The notes beneath the pieces are model-generated. The model saw only the letters and a program-made list of their open reading frames with translations. It was not told the origin of the DNA and ran no database searches. DNA of 64,000 nt from Algoriphagus alkaliphilus. GTDB lineage: Bacteria; Bacteroidota; Bacteroidia; Cytophagales; Cyclobacteriaceae. Positions 45,008 to 53,874 of the stretch are shown one piece after another. Every line of letters begins with the position of its first letter. Positions within the stretch are counted from its first letter, which is position 1. Both the position numbers and the translations under genes were made by a program. The DNA is taken from assembly GCF_900103735.1 (NCBI RefSeq), contig NZ_FMXE01000006.1, positions 1 through 64,000 on the forward strand, in the 5' to 3' direction.

Positions 45008-46036
45008 CTATTCTTGGATATTAATTAACTGAAAAACTTCAGGGTAACCACTTGCTGCATGATTCCCACCCAAGTGAACATCAAAAATCCCATATAGATT
45101 GTAGCTAGTCAATCTTCTACCTGCTTCATGGTGAATTTTTTGGACTTTTTCCCTATTTGCAGGAGGAGGAGTACAGCCCTGACATGAATCATAACATCCC
45201 GATAATGTAACTGTGGATCTATTTTTTGGAGTAAAATTCCCCCAATAAACGATGTTCATATTTGGATCAGGCTCACTAGACCAACCGCCCGATGTGGTTG
45301 TGTTTCTTTTAAAATGAGCAATTTCGGTTTTCAATCGGAAGTAAATCGCTGCGGCTTGATAGGCATGCATGGCCTCCGCTTTGTATTCCCAGCCAGCCTC
45401 TGGATAAATACTTACCCATTCACATTTTCTACTATCACAATTAGAGTTAAAAATCATTGGTGGAAAAGTAGAACCAGGTGGGTAACTACCTGGACAGCTT
45501 AAAATTCTTGCCCTTTCTTCAAAAGTCTTAATATTATTTTCATAATCGACCACTGATCCAAAAAGAATTTCTAATAATTCCTCCTCAAATGAATAAGTCA
45601 AAATATCGGAATCTGAATATTCCTCATCAATCATTGCTTGCCTTTTTTCAAAATTATCAGTTACATAAGCAGTCTGTGAGAAAAAATCTAGTTTAATGAG
45701 GTATTTATCTATCATTATCATACCATTAGGATCTAGAAGCTCAAGCAGATAAGAGTCCTGAAAATCCGAGAGGACTCCGTTTTCTTCCAGAACCCGATAC
45801 CCTTCTGAACCCGGCACTCCGGATTCGGCTAGCAAACTAGCCATGGAGTAAAAATCTTGTACATTTTCCTTGATCTCTAAAGCCCGTTCATAATCCAGAA
45901 CAGTTTTAAACTTTAAAAGTCCGTCGTCAAGTTTGACTTGACCCAACTCATTTTCAGGAATTTCTGAATTTTCCATTTCATTAATACAACCGTTTGCTAC
46001 GATGACCAAACTCAGTAAAAGCAAGTGTTTTTTCAT
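45008..46036 (-). CDS. Uncharacterised Cys-rich lipoprotein (342 aa)
   Basis: A lipoprotein with signal MKKHLLLLSLVIVANGC (lipobox ANGC, Cys17). The mature protein has an acidic helical N-terminal half and a C-terminal half with seven more Cys residues (LSCPGS, NSNCDSRKCEW, SGCYDSCQGCTPPP), suggesting disulfides, then a His-containing end (KIHHEAGRRLTSY, DVHLGGNHAAS). I recognise no family. The tight link to the barrel gene suggests a surface-exposed pair. A/T content by eye is higher than in neighbours, which may indicate accessory origin. Confidence 0.6.
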   Translation of the reverse strand: MKKHLLLLSLVIVANGCINEMENSEIPENELGQVKLDDGLLKFKTVLDYERALEIKENVQDFYSMASLLAESGVPGSEGYRVLEENGVLSDFQDSYLLELLDPNGMIMIDKYLIKLDFFSQTAYVTDNFEKRQAMIDEEYSDSDILTYSFEEELLEILFGSVVDYENNIKTFEERARILSCPGSYPPGSTFPPMIFNSNCDSRKCEWVSIYPEAGWEYKAEAMHAYQAAAIYFRLKTEIAHFKRNTTTSGGWSSEPDPNMNIVYWGNFTPKNRSTVTLSGCYDSCQGCTPPPANREKVQKIHHEAGRRLTSYNLYGIFDVHLGGNHAASGYPEVFQLINIQE

Positions 46037-46331
46037 GGTTAAAAATTTATAGATGAAATGAAAAATATCAATTGCTTTTCAAAGCTCCAAAAAATTAACT
46101 ATGCCTCAATCTTAAAAAACCAATAATTAGATTTTTCTATGGTCAAATTTCAGAATATAATTCGGTCACCTCCCCCCCCGCCAATATCAATACCGTTAGT
46201 TCATTTTTCCTATTTAAGAAAAACGAAATTTTAAACTAATTTTTATCATTTTTGAAATTATTAGAAAAATCCTATTAAAAAAATAGGACTATAGACTTTT
46301 AGTTATCAATAATACGCCTCCATGGAGACTA

Positions 46332-46985
46332 TTACGTAGATTTAGAAGACGCCTCAGACTCCGCCAATGAATCAGTTGTCAATTCCTCGAAAATCGAGTA
46401 AATGGAAAAATAACTCACTGGAATGGTAACCAAAAGTCCTACGAAAAAGCATAAAAAACCTAGAATATTGAACCCAATCAGTACGATCACAAACCCAAAA
46501 AACTTCCACCAATTCATGGTGATCAGCTTTCGGCTCAGTTCAAGGGAAGTCCAAAAATCCAGCCCGGAAAAAAGTGCAAAGGGAATTCCAAACATAAAAG
46601 CGACTGCAAGGTAAATTCCGGGAATCACCAAAGCTAAAATCCCAAAAAAGGTCAAAATGCCTGAGATCAGTGAAGTTACAATCACTATTCCCCAATAAGA
46701 AAACCCATCAAAATAGTTGGAAAAGGAAACCTCCACTCCCCGACTGATTCGATTGGCAACCAAAAAGAATCCGGCAGTGAGTGGAGGTGAAATTATTATG
46801 CTTACTAATAGACTGTAATTGTCCAAAAAATAAGAGGAAAAACCCTGAATAGTAAAAACCATCATCGAAAACGCAATGGTATTCAACCATTGCACTTTGA
46901 ACATCTCCCAGCCTTTCAATAGATTTTCTTGGATACTAAATTCAGGAAATTGCCGAAAGAGCTTTTCGATCTGAGTTTGGGTCAT
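46332..46985 (-). CDS. Multi-span membrane protein of unknown function (217 aa)
   Basis: About six membrane spans after a soluble N-terminal 30 residues (EKLFRQFPEFSIQENLLKGWEMF). The blocks SLISGILTFFGILALVIPGIYLAVAFMF and LELSRKLITMNWWKFFGFVIVLIGFNILG resemble the membrane domain shared by glycerophosphodiester phosphodiesterase-associated and DUF975-like proteins, but no catalytic residues are visible. The gene-free 46037-46331 before it (about 295 bases) shows only A/T-rich sequence and an eight-C run near 46174. Confidence 0.6.
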   Translation of the reverse strand: MTQTQIEKLFRQFPEFSIQENLLKGWEMFKVQWLNTIAFSMMVFTIQGFSSYFLDNYSLLVSIIISPPLTAGFFLVANRISRGVEVSFSNYFDGFSYWGIVIVTSLISGILTFFGILALVIPGIYLAVAFMFGIPFALFSGLDFWTSLELSRKLITMNWWKFFGFVIVLIGFNILGFLCFFVGLLVTIPVSYFSIYSIFEELTTDSLAESEASSKST

Positions 46986-47193
46986 TATTTTAAAATACGC
47001 TTTCGCTCAATTAGAGTGGATTTTCGAAGTCCCAATATCAGATTTTTGTTACGATTTTTGATTAACGGGCGGACAAATAGAGTTAAACTTCTAACCGTTT
47101 TCCAACTTTGTTACTTTCAAACTTTACAAGGTTTTCACCCAATTTCCAATCCTAAACATCCGATGTTGACTATTGGATCACCAAGTCAACTTC

Positions 47194-47228
47194 TTGTGTC
47201 TTGTGTCTTGTGTCTTGCTTCTTGCTTC
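47194..47228. repeat. Heptamer microsatellite
   Basis: Five tandem 7-base units: TTGTGTC three times, then TTGCTTC twice, followed by a decayed tail. It ends 10 bases before the stop codon of the cystathionine synthase-type gene. Similar cttctt-type decayed tracts lie near 41330 and 59370. Confidence 0.7.
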
Positions 47229-47237
47229 TACTATCTT

Positions 47238-48605
47238 CTATTTAGTAAACGCCTCCAAGATATCATGCTTGGTGATGATATGGATGTTATCCAAGGTATC
47301 TCGTACCAGGACCGCTTTTTCTTTTTCCACCATAGAAGAAAGCACATCAAGTGTAGAATCCAAAGCCACAAATTTCATGGAGCCTTCCATAACATCGGCC
47401 ACTTTCCCATCTTTCAAACCCGGATTATCGATGATTTTAGACAGCAACTTATTGTCTGTCAAGCTTCCTACGACTTCTCCATTTTCCATCACAGGGATTT
47501 GAGAGATACTTTTTCCATTCATCAAAGCAATTGCTTCTTTGACTGAATCGGTCTTTTTCACAGCAAGGATAGCATAACTTCCATTTCGCTGAGAGATAAT
47601 ATCGCGGGCAGTGGAATAGGTCTTATCCTCCAGAAAACCATGATTTCGCATCCACTCGTCATTGTAAACTTTGCCCAGGTATCGCGTTCCGTGATCCGGT
47701 AAAATAATCACCATTTGATCGCCTTCTTTCAGATTTTCTTTAGCCCACTCCAATGCGCCATGCACTGCTGATCCACAAGACCAGCCTACAAAAAGTCCTT
47801 CTTCACGTGCTAAGCGACGAGTCATCACCGCTGCGTCTTTGTCCGTCACTTTGATAAAGTGATCAATCAGGCTGAAATCCACATTTTTTGGCAAGATATC
47901 CTCTCCGATTCCTTCGGTCAGGTAAGGATACACTTCCTTCTCGTCAAAAATTCCGGTTTCTTTATATTTCTTGAAAACAGAGCCATAGGTGTCGATTCCT
48001 ACTGTAACGACGTTTGGATTTTGCTCTTTCAGGAATTTGGCTGTGCCACACATCGATCCACCGGTACCTACACCGGCTGCATAATGCGTGATTTTGCCAT
48101 CCGTGTCATTCCAGATTTCCGGCCCGGTAGTCTCATAATGAGCCGCTGTGTTGGAGAGATTATCGTATTGATTGGGGTAAAAAGAATTGGGGATATCCGC
48201 ATTCAGTTTTCTGGCCACAGAATAATAGGATCTTGGATCATCGGGGGAGACGTTTGTTGGGCAAACTACCACTTCCGCTCCCACTGCTCTCAAAATGTCG
48301 ATTTTTTCCTTTGACTGCTTATCCGCCATGGTAAAAATGCACTTGTACCCTTTGGCAATTGCAGCCAAAGCAAGTCCCATTCCGGTATTTCCACTTGTGC
48401 CTTCGATCAAAGTTCCACCTGGCTTCAAAATCCCTGCTTTTTCGGCATCCTCCACCATTTTGATCGCCATCCGGTCCTTCATAGAATTGCCCGGATTGAA
48501 GTATTCCACTTTGACCAAGACTTCGCCTTTGATGTCTTTGGCAAGTTTATTTAGGCGGACCATCGGGGTATTTCCGATCGTATCGATAATGGAGTTATAG
48601 ATCAT
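47238..48605 (-). CDS. PLP-dependent cystathionine beta-synthase/cysteine synthase with CBS domains (455 aa)
   Basis: A fold-type II PLP enzyme that condenses serine or O-acetylserine with homocysteine or sulfide. The PLP lysine is in EYFNPGNSMKDRMA, the substrate loop is EGTSGNTGMGLA, and the phosphate-binding glycines are GVGTGGSMCGTAKFL. The C-terminal 115 residues hold two CBS motifs (KTDSVKEAIALMNGKSISQIPVM; LDSTLDVLSSMVEKEKAVLV), which usually bind adenosyl ligands. This architecture favours cystathionine beta-synthase over simple CysK/CysM. The frame is open to 48653, but the ATG at 48605 (MIYNSIIDTIGNTPMV) fits the family. Confidence 0.88.
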   Translation of the reverse strand: MIYNSIIDTIGNTPMVRLNKLAKDIKGEVLVKVEYFNPGNSMKDRMAIKMVEDAEKAGILKPGGTLIEGTSGNTGMGLALAAIAKGYKCIFTMADKQSKEKIDILRAVGAEVVVCPTNVSPDDPRSYYSVARKLNADIPNSFYPNQYDNLSNTAAHYETTGPEIWNDTDGKITHYAAGVGTGGSMCGTAKFLKEQNPNVVTVGIDTYGSVFKKYKETGIFDEKEVYPYLTEGIGEDILPKNVDFSLIDHFIKVTDKDAAVMTRRLAREEGLFVGWSCGSAVHGALEWAKENLKEGDQMVIILPDHGTRYLGKVYNDEWMRNHGFLEDKTYSTARDIISQRNGSYAILAVKKTDSVKEAIALMNGKSISQIPVMENGEVVGSLTDNKLLSKIIDNPGLKDGKVADVMEGSMKFVALDSTLDVLSSMVEKEKAVLVRDTLDNIHIITKHDILEAFTK

Positions 48606-48628
48606 AGTGCTGTTACATTTGGATGAGC

Positions 48629-48636
48629 CAAAATTA
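48629..48636 (-). promoter_or_regulatory. Candidate -7 box for the CBS-domain synthase gene
   Basis: On the minus strand TAATTTTG matches TAnnTTTG, 24 bases before the start codon. The -33 region is weak (TTGG-like). Confidence 0.35.
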
Positions 48637-48828
48637 CAGGAATTTTTCTGCACTCAGCCAATTGAAGGTTTTTTAACCAAATAATATTTTGTGAAAAAAC
48701 CATTCTTATTGACTCCGAAGACTAGGGCTAATTACTGATTTAACATTAGACTTTAGGCCTAATTTTTTGCTCCTAAGTGCTTGATTTATCGAAAAACTGC
48801 CAACTGAGACTGAACACTGAATACTTTT

Positions 48829-50466
48829 TCACATTTCCTTAAACTCCAAACGCTTCAATACATCCAAAGTGACATGAAGCAATATCGCCGCGACAAATGA
48901 CATTCCAATCACACAGGTAAGAAACATCCACACAAACTGCTTGGTGATGATAAATACCAACACACTCAGTATCACGGCCGGAATCACCCCAAACAGGAAA
49001 ATCCCACCAATCATCAAGGGTTTGATAAGCTTACGATCCCAACCCTCATCCAGCGCAATCTGTGGAATAAGATTGATCGCAAAACCAATGAGGTAGAACA
49101 CAACTATCCCCACCAAAAATAAAGGAATCAAACCTAAACTAACATGTGCCAATAAAACGGAAGGAATGATTAAAACGCCTGCAAAGAGTAGAATCTGTAC
49201 GATATCCAGCTTGATCATATTCCAAAACTTGGCTGACCAACTGGCAGGCACCAAAATAAAAAACGGCTTTTTCAGATCCCCGACATTGGCTCTGCCTATG
49301 CCTGCCATGAAGTAGAAAAAGAGAATGAAAAGCAGGTAGAAATAAAGCACTTTGTGGGAAAACCAGTCAAAATTGGATAAGCCGGCAAATACAATCCCGA
49401 TTCCTGCCAAACTCAAGGAATAAATTCCAAACAAAGGATGAAAGTCTTGCCTGCTACTGTGCACATAATTTCTCCAGTAAAACGCCTTGGCTCCAGCCCC
49501 AAAATCCGGCAAAGCCAACTGTTTTTTTGCATTTAGGCTGTACGTTCCCTCATCCACTTCCTGCTTACCCCGGACTTTGTCCAGCTTGTCTTCGTTGGTT
49601 TTGGTCGCCTCCAGCACATCCTCATAGTAATATCCTGCATATCGAATCACTAACTTGACCACGGTAAAATAGGTCAAACCATACAATCCAATGAAGGAGA
49701 CGGAAAGAATAACATTCCCATGAGATACATAACTCATAATTCCCCTGCTCCAACCTACCAGAGGAAATAAACTAAACCATGGAGAAGCAATCCATGAAAA
49801 CATGCCCTGCCAGAATTTTTCCGCCATCAGGCCGGGAATCAGGATCATCAAGGTAAGGGCCAATCCCAAACCAATGATTCCGCCTCGGATATATTCCATC
49901 ACGCCATATTTGGTATGAAGGGTGTAAATCAAAAACCGGATCGGGAAAATCATGAAAAAGAATAGCGCAAAACCCAAAACAAGAAAGATCGCATTTCCCA
50001 GGTTCAATTCGAATTGGCTCGCCATCTGACTGGCACCGTATACAATAAACAGCAAAGCCCCGCCTAAGGAAGGCAAAATCGACCTCGCCATATAGTACAA
50101 AAGCAGGTTTTCGGGTTTAACAGGTGCGGTGAACAGCAAATTCACATCTGCCATTTTGAAAAAGCTGACATTATTTTTGGTCGCTCGAAAAAGCTGAAAC
50201 ACCAAAAAACCCAAAGCCAGAATGGTAATTCCACCGATTACATTTTGAACACCGAAATCGGCTTGTGGCATCCCTTTGAGATCCAAATTTTGGATCTCAC
50301 CCAAGTCCTCCGACCTTCTGTCCTTTGATCTTTGGCTGTAGATAAAAACAAAATAGGCTAGGAATCCGGCATAGGGCAATAACCGGAAAGGGTTTCGCAA
50401 AATCAGTTTTAGATTGTTGACAAGGATATACAGATCCTTTCTCAGCAAAAGTTTTATTTCATGCAT
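48829..50466 (-). CDS. ABC exporter permease (545 aa)
   Basis: A polytopic membrane protein with about twelve spans and a long cytoplasmic loop near the middle (EATKTNEDKLDKVRGKQEVDEGT). It opens with the typical juxtamembrane helix of ABC-2-like exporters (HEIKLLLRKDLYILVNNLKLILRNP). Its pairing with the adjacent ATPase (8-base overlap) shows it is the membrane half of an export system; the transported molecule is unknown. Confidence 0.8.
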   Translation of the reverse strand: MHEIKLLLRKDLYILVNNLKLILRNPFRLLPYAGFLAYFVFIYSQRSKDRRSEDLGEIQNLDLKGMPQADFGVQNVIGGITILALGFLVFQLFRATKNNVSFFKMADVNLLFTAPVKPENLLLYYMARSILPSLGGALLFIVYGASQMASQFELNLGNAIFLVLGFALFFFMIFPIRFLIYTLHTKYGVMEYIRGGIIGLGLALTLMILIPGLMAEKFWQGMFSWIASPWFSLFPLVGWSRGIMSYVSHGNVILSVSFIGLYGLTYFTVVKLVIRYAGYYYEDVLEATKTNEDKLDKVRGKQEVDEGTYSLNAKKQLALPDFGAGAKAFYWRNYVHSSRQDFHPLFGIYSLSLAGIGIVFAGLSNFDWFSHKVLYFYLLFILFFYFMAGIGRANVGDLKKPFFILVPASWSAKFWNMIKLDIVQILLFAGVLIIPSVLLAHVSLGLIPLFLVGIVVFYLIGFAINLIPQIALDEGWDRKLIKPLMIGGIFLFGVIPAVILSVLVFIITKQFVWMFLTCVIGMSFVAAILLHVTLDVLKRLEFKEM

Positions 50467-51175
50467 CTTTGGTCATTTCTAAAAAGAGATCCTCCAAAGA
50501 TGAAATTTCACTTTGCGCAGCTTGCTGCTTGAGATTGGCGATGGTGTCATTTCCGATGATGCTACCGTCTTTCAGGATCATAATCCGATCAGCGATCGTC
50601 TCCACACTGTCGATCAAGTGCGTGCTCACTAAAATAGTTTTTCCGGCTTCTTTCAGATTTTTAAAAACCTCTTTGGTGTTTTTAATCGCTTTAGGGTCCA
50701 GACCGATCATCGGCTCATCAAAAAACAGTAATTGCGGATCAGGCAACAGTGCGCAACAAATCGATACTTTTTGGCGCATGCCCTTAGAAAGATCGCGACC
50801 TAATTTATTGGCCTTATCATCCAATTCAAACATTTCCATCAGTTCTCCTGCCTTACCCTGCCAGTCTTTCACTCCGTAGGCTTGGGCAATAAACTGCATG
50901 TGCTCTTTCACCGTCAGTAAATCGTAGACATAAGGTGTCTCAGGGATGTAGCTAAAAAAGCGCTTGGCCTCGACACTCAAATGATCATGCCCTCCAATAG
51001 TGATTTCCCCGGACGTTTTGCGAAGCAATCCCACAATACATTTCATGGTCGTACTTTTCCCTGCTCCATTTGGACCCAGTAACCCCACGACTTCTCCTCC
51101 GTCGAGTTCAAATGAAATATCATCGACGGCATTTTGCTTGCCGTATTTTTTGATCAGGTTGGTTACTGTGAGCAT
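50459..51175 (-). CDS. ABC exporter ATP-binding protein (238 aa)
   Basis: ATPase of the CcmA/DrrA type. It has Walker A GPNGAGKST (residues 35-43), the Q-loop in FSYIPETPYVYD, the signature DLSKGMRQKVS, Walker B with Glu LLFFDEPMIGLD, and the switch His in LVSTHLID. It is upstream of and overlaps the permease gene by 8 bases, so both are translated as one unit. Confidence 0.9.
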   Translation of the reverse strand: MLTVTNLIKKYGKQNAVDDISFELDGGEVVGLLGPNGAGKSTTMKCIVGLLRKTSGEITIGGHDHLSVEAKRFFSYIPETPYVYDLLTVKEHMQFIAQAYGVKDWQGKAGELMEMFELDDKANKLGRDLSKGMRQKVSICCALLPDPQLLFFDEPMIGLDPKAIKNTKEVFKNLKEAGKTILVSTHLIDSVETIADRIMILKDGSIIGNDTIANLKQQAAQSEISSLEDLFLEMTKDA

Positions 51176-51348
51176 CTTAAATTAGTTTCGTGATTTTCGG
51201 CAAATTAGCAAGGATGTCCTAGTTTACTTTAGAGAAGTGCAGAATTTAATCCATCAATGAAGTTTCAAAGGAAATAACAATGGCTAAGCCTGCCTGTTAT
51301 GCTGATTTGAATCTTTTTTATAAAATTGAAATTTCAAAACGAAAAAAT

Positions 51349-51954
51349 ATGAAAAAACTTTTCACAGTAGTGATGATTATGCTCTCAATTCACGCGGTGA
51401 ATGCTCAGCGAGCGGGAGGTTTTCGCTATCAAATGGACTTTGGCGCGGCAATGCCTAAAGGAGGAGGAATCGGAGCTTTGGTAAACTTGGAGCCTCAGAT
51501 TTTATTAAGTGACAATCTCGCCTTTGGATTAAGATTGGGAGTAGCTGCTTTGGCAAAAGATGTGACTTACTATTCCATTCCTCAGGATTATAATGGAGAG
51601 GTTTCAGCGAATGCCTCGATGACAGGAACTCTAAACTACTACTTCAATAATGGGAACAGTCGTGTCGCACCTTTTATCGGTGGAGGATTTGGGTTCTATG
51701 CCTTGAGTAGTGTCAAAATAGATGATTCTGACTTTGGAGATGGTGATGTTGGTAATTAGGAAGCCTCCTTTGCCTGGGCACCGATGCTAAGAGCAGGTGT
51801 AGAATTAGGTAAATTCCGAATTGGTGCCGAATACAATTTTGTACCTACCAGTGATCTTCAAAATGTGAGCGGTCAAGTGATCGGAGAAGCTGTCAACGAA
51901 TACTTTGGATTTACCCTCGGCTTTTTTGTCGGAGGAGGAAGATGGAGGAAATGA
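51349..51954 (+). pseudogene. Outer-membrane barrel gene interrupted by TAG
   Basis: A signal peptide (MKKLFTVVMIMLSIHAVNAQ) and barrel strands (FRYQMDFGAAMPKGGGIGAL, LAFGLRLGVAALAKDV, SRVAPFIGGGFGFYALSSV) are read for 136 codons to TAG at 51757-51759. The same frame continues for 64 codons with fitting strands (FAWAPMLRAGVELGKFRIGAEYNF, YFGFTLGFFVGGG) to TGA at 51952-51954. Full length would be 201 residues. CAG-to-TAG or another single change explains the stop. The truncated product would lack the C-terminal strands needed for barrel assembly. An in-frame ATG at 51280 is not the likely start. Confidence 0.75.
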
Positions 51955-52100
51955 CACCCAAACGAAAATACACGAAATTAGGAGAGACTGCTTGGTTATT
52001 AATTCTTTACAGATAATAGACCTTCTGTATAGCAATACTATTCGTAAATTTTAATTTTCGACATCGGGAAATATCTAAATTTATCACAAAAATTTAACCT

Positions 52101-52970
52101 ATGATATCTGCTGCCTACAAATCGCCAACCTATGAAGTCCCCATAACTATCACTAATGGAGATGTAAGAGATATACTTAGTCAAATACCTTCAAAAAGCA
52201 TTCAATGCACTGTAACATCTCCTCCATATTGGGGGGTCAGGGATTATAAGGTTAAAGGTCAGATCGGAGCTGAACCCGATATTAATTCCTATGTGCAAAA
52301 TCTCGTCGAAGTTTTTTCAGAAGTTCGTCGGGTGTTAAAAGACGATGGGACTTTTTGGTTAAATATCGGAAACACCTACACTTCTGGCGGGAGAAAATGG
52401 AGGCAAGAAGACGGTAAAAATAAAGGGAGGGCCATGTCATATAGACCGGATACTCCTGAAGGACTTAAAAAGAAAGACTTGATTGGTGTTGCTTGGATGG
52501 TAGCCCTTGCATGTCAACTTGACGGATGGTATTTAAGGAATGATATAATTTGGAACAAACCAAATTGTCAGCCGGAGAGCGTTAAAGACCGTTTGACAGT
52601 TGGTCACGAATATATGTTCTTAATGACCAAGTCTGAAAAATATTACTTCAATCAACATTCTATTATGGAAGACACAAAGGATGGACTGGCTAAGAAAAAC
52701 CGTCGTAGTGTTTGGAATATTAATACTGAACCATATAACGGAGCTCACTTTGCTACCTTTCCCCCAACTTTGGTAAATCCTTGTATCCTAGCGGGAACTA
52801 AACCGGGTGACATTGTTTTTGACCCTTTTTTAGGATCGGGTACAGTATGTGCTGAGGCACTAAGATTGGGACGCTTGGGAACCGGAATAGAATTAAATTT
52901 GAATTATGCTCAATTAGCAGAAAGAAGAATTTTGGCCGCACAACCTTTACTATTCTACGATGTAGGGTGA
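52101..52970 (+). CDS. Type II DNA methyltransferase, N4-cytosine-like (289 aa)
   Basis: An amino-methyltransferase of beta-class order: the catalytic motif IV, TSPPYWGVRDY, is near the N-terminus (SPPY at 40-43) and the SAM motif I, DPFLGSGTVCAEALRLGRLGTGIE, near the C-terminus (about 241-264). SPPY is typical of N4-cytosine enzymes, though some N6-adenine enzymes share it. The intervening variable region should set target specificity; the recognition site cannot be read. It converges on the putative nuclease gene with a 21-base overlap. It is A/T-richer than neighbours by eye, suggesting horizontal gain. Confidence 0.85.
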   Translation: MISAAYKSPTYEVPITITNGDVRDILSQIPSKSIQCTVTSPPYWGVRDYKVKGQIGAEPDINSYVQNLVEVFSEVRRVLKDDGTFWLNIGNTYTSGGRKWRQEDGKNKGRAMSYRPDTPEGLKKKDLIGVAWMVALACQLDGWYLRNDIIWNKPNCQPESVKDRLTVGHEYMFLMTKSEKYYFNQHSIMEDTKDGLAKKNRRSVWNINTEPYNGAHFATFPPTLVNPCILAGTKPGDIVFDPFLGSGTVCAEALRLGRLGTGIELNLNYAQLAERRILAAQPLLFYDVG

Positions 52971-53726
52971 AGGTTCAAAGCTCCATTCACCAATTACCTT
53001 ACATAATCCTTTATTCAAGTTCTTAATTTGCAATTTTCTTTCACCGCCTCCGTCAAAGTATAATTGAAAATCTAGACTGCCAGAACCACCATAAACAGAA
53101 CAATAACCGGGTTTAGGCATTTGCCGGCTGTCAAGTTTCATTTCTAAAACCCCATCCCTACTTCTAAGTAACAAATCTTTTGGAATTTCCACTAATTCAT
53201 ATTTCCAATTTGGAAACTTCGTTAAGCATCTTAAAATCCATATTTTTTCTGAGTCCTTCAAATGATTAGTGAAGGCTTCTACTAATCCGAATAGTTGAGA
53301 AGGCTGATCTGACCAGTCTCCCTTACCTAATTCCATGTATTTGCTAATCCAAATAGAATCTATCTTGATTGATTTATCAGCTTGAGTCTTAAGACTAATC
53401 TTAGTGTTTTCAACAATTATATCATGTCCTCTAAAGCCTCTTGGTGCAAAATCCGCCTCAATTCCAACCAAATTCGCAGTGGTAACTAAAGCGTGTTCAA
53501 ATTTGTCTTTTGTAAAAGGCTCTTTTGAGAATGCGTGATGAATCATCAACGCATCACCAAATGACAATGACCATTCATAGAGCATCGAGCTTTCGTCCTT
53601 TAAAACAAATCTATGAGGACAGTTTAAAATATCAATAACACTTTCCAACCAATACAATCTGCTTTCAGGAAAATTCTCAATAATCTTAATTAAGCGATCG
53701 TGGCGCTCTTTTCTGGACATCATCAA
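52950..53726 (-). CDS. Putative type II restriction endonuclease (258 aa)
   Basis: A soluble protein of typical type II nuclease length. A PD-(D/E)xK-like core is visible: FRGHDIIVENTKISLKTQADKS, with Asp102 and Lys113 as candidate catalytic residues, and Ser in place of the usual acidic residue two positions before Lys. The following stretch (IWISKYMELGKGDWSD) and the layout recall SmaI-like enzymes from memory only. The strongest evidence is its tail-to-tail overlap with a DNA methyltransferase. No control (C) protein gene is nearby. An alternative is an unrelated nuclease or hypothetical protein. Confidence 0.6.
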   Translation of the reverse strand: MMMSRKERHDRLIKIIENFPESRLYWLESVIDILNCPHRFVLKDESSMLYEWSLSFGDALMIHHAFSKEPFTKDKFEHALVTTANLVGIEADFAPRGFRGHDIIVENTKISLKTQADKSIKIDSIWISKYMELGKGDWSDQPSQLFGLVEAFTNHLKDSEKIWILRCLTKFPNWKYELVEIPKDLLLRSRDGVLEMKLDSRQMPKPGYCSVYGGSGSLDFQLYFDGGGERKLQIKNLNKGLCKVIGEWSFEPSPYIVE

Positions 53727-53874
53727 CTACTCTTAATAAAACAAACATCTTTTTGAATTGAATTTAAGATACGCCACAATTTTTTAAATAATATCACTGA
53801 TTAAGAGAGACTTAGCCCATAACCTTGATACAAATACTACTTTTCAAACCCTTCCTTATAATCTCAACTCTTAG

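Noticed and set aside
13026-51759. Genome-wide reassignment of TAG as a sense codon
   Set aside because: Several intact genes in the window (ispG, actD, polX-like, LVIVD lipoprotein, putative nuclease) end naturally in TAG at the expected length, so the two internal TAG codons are better read as local interruptions.
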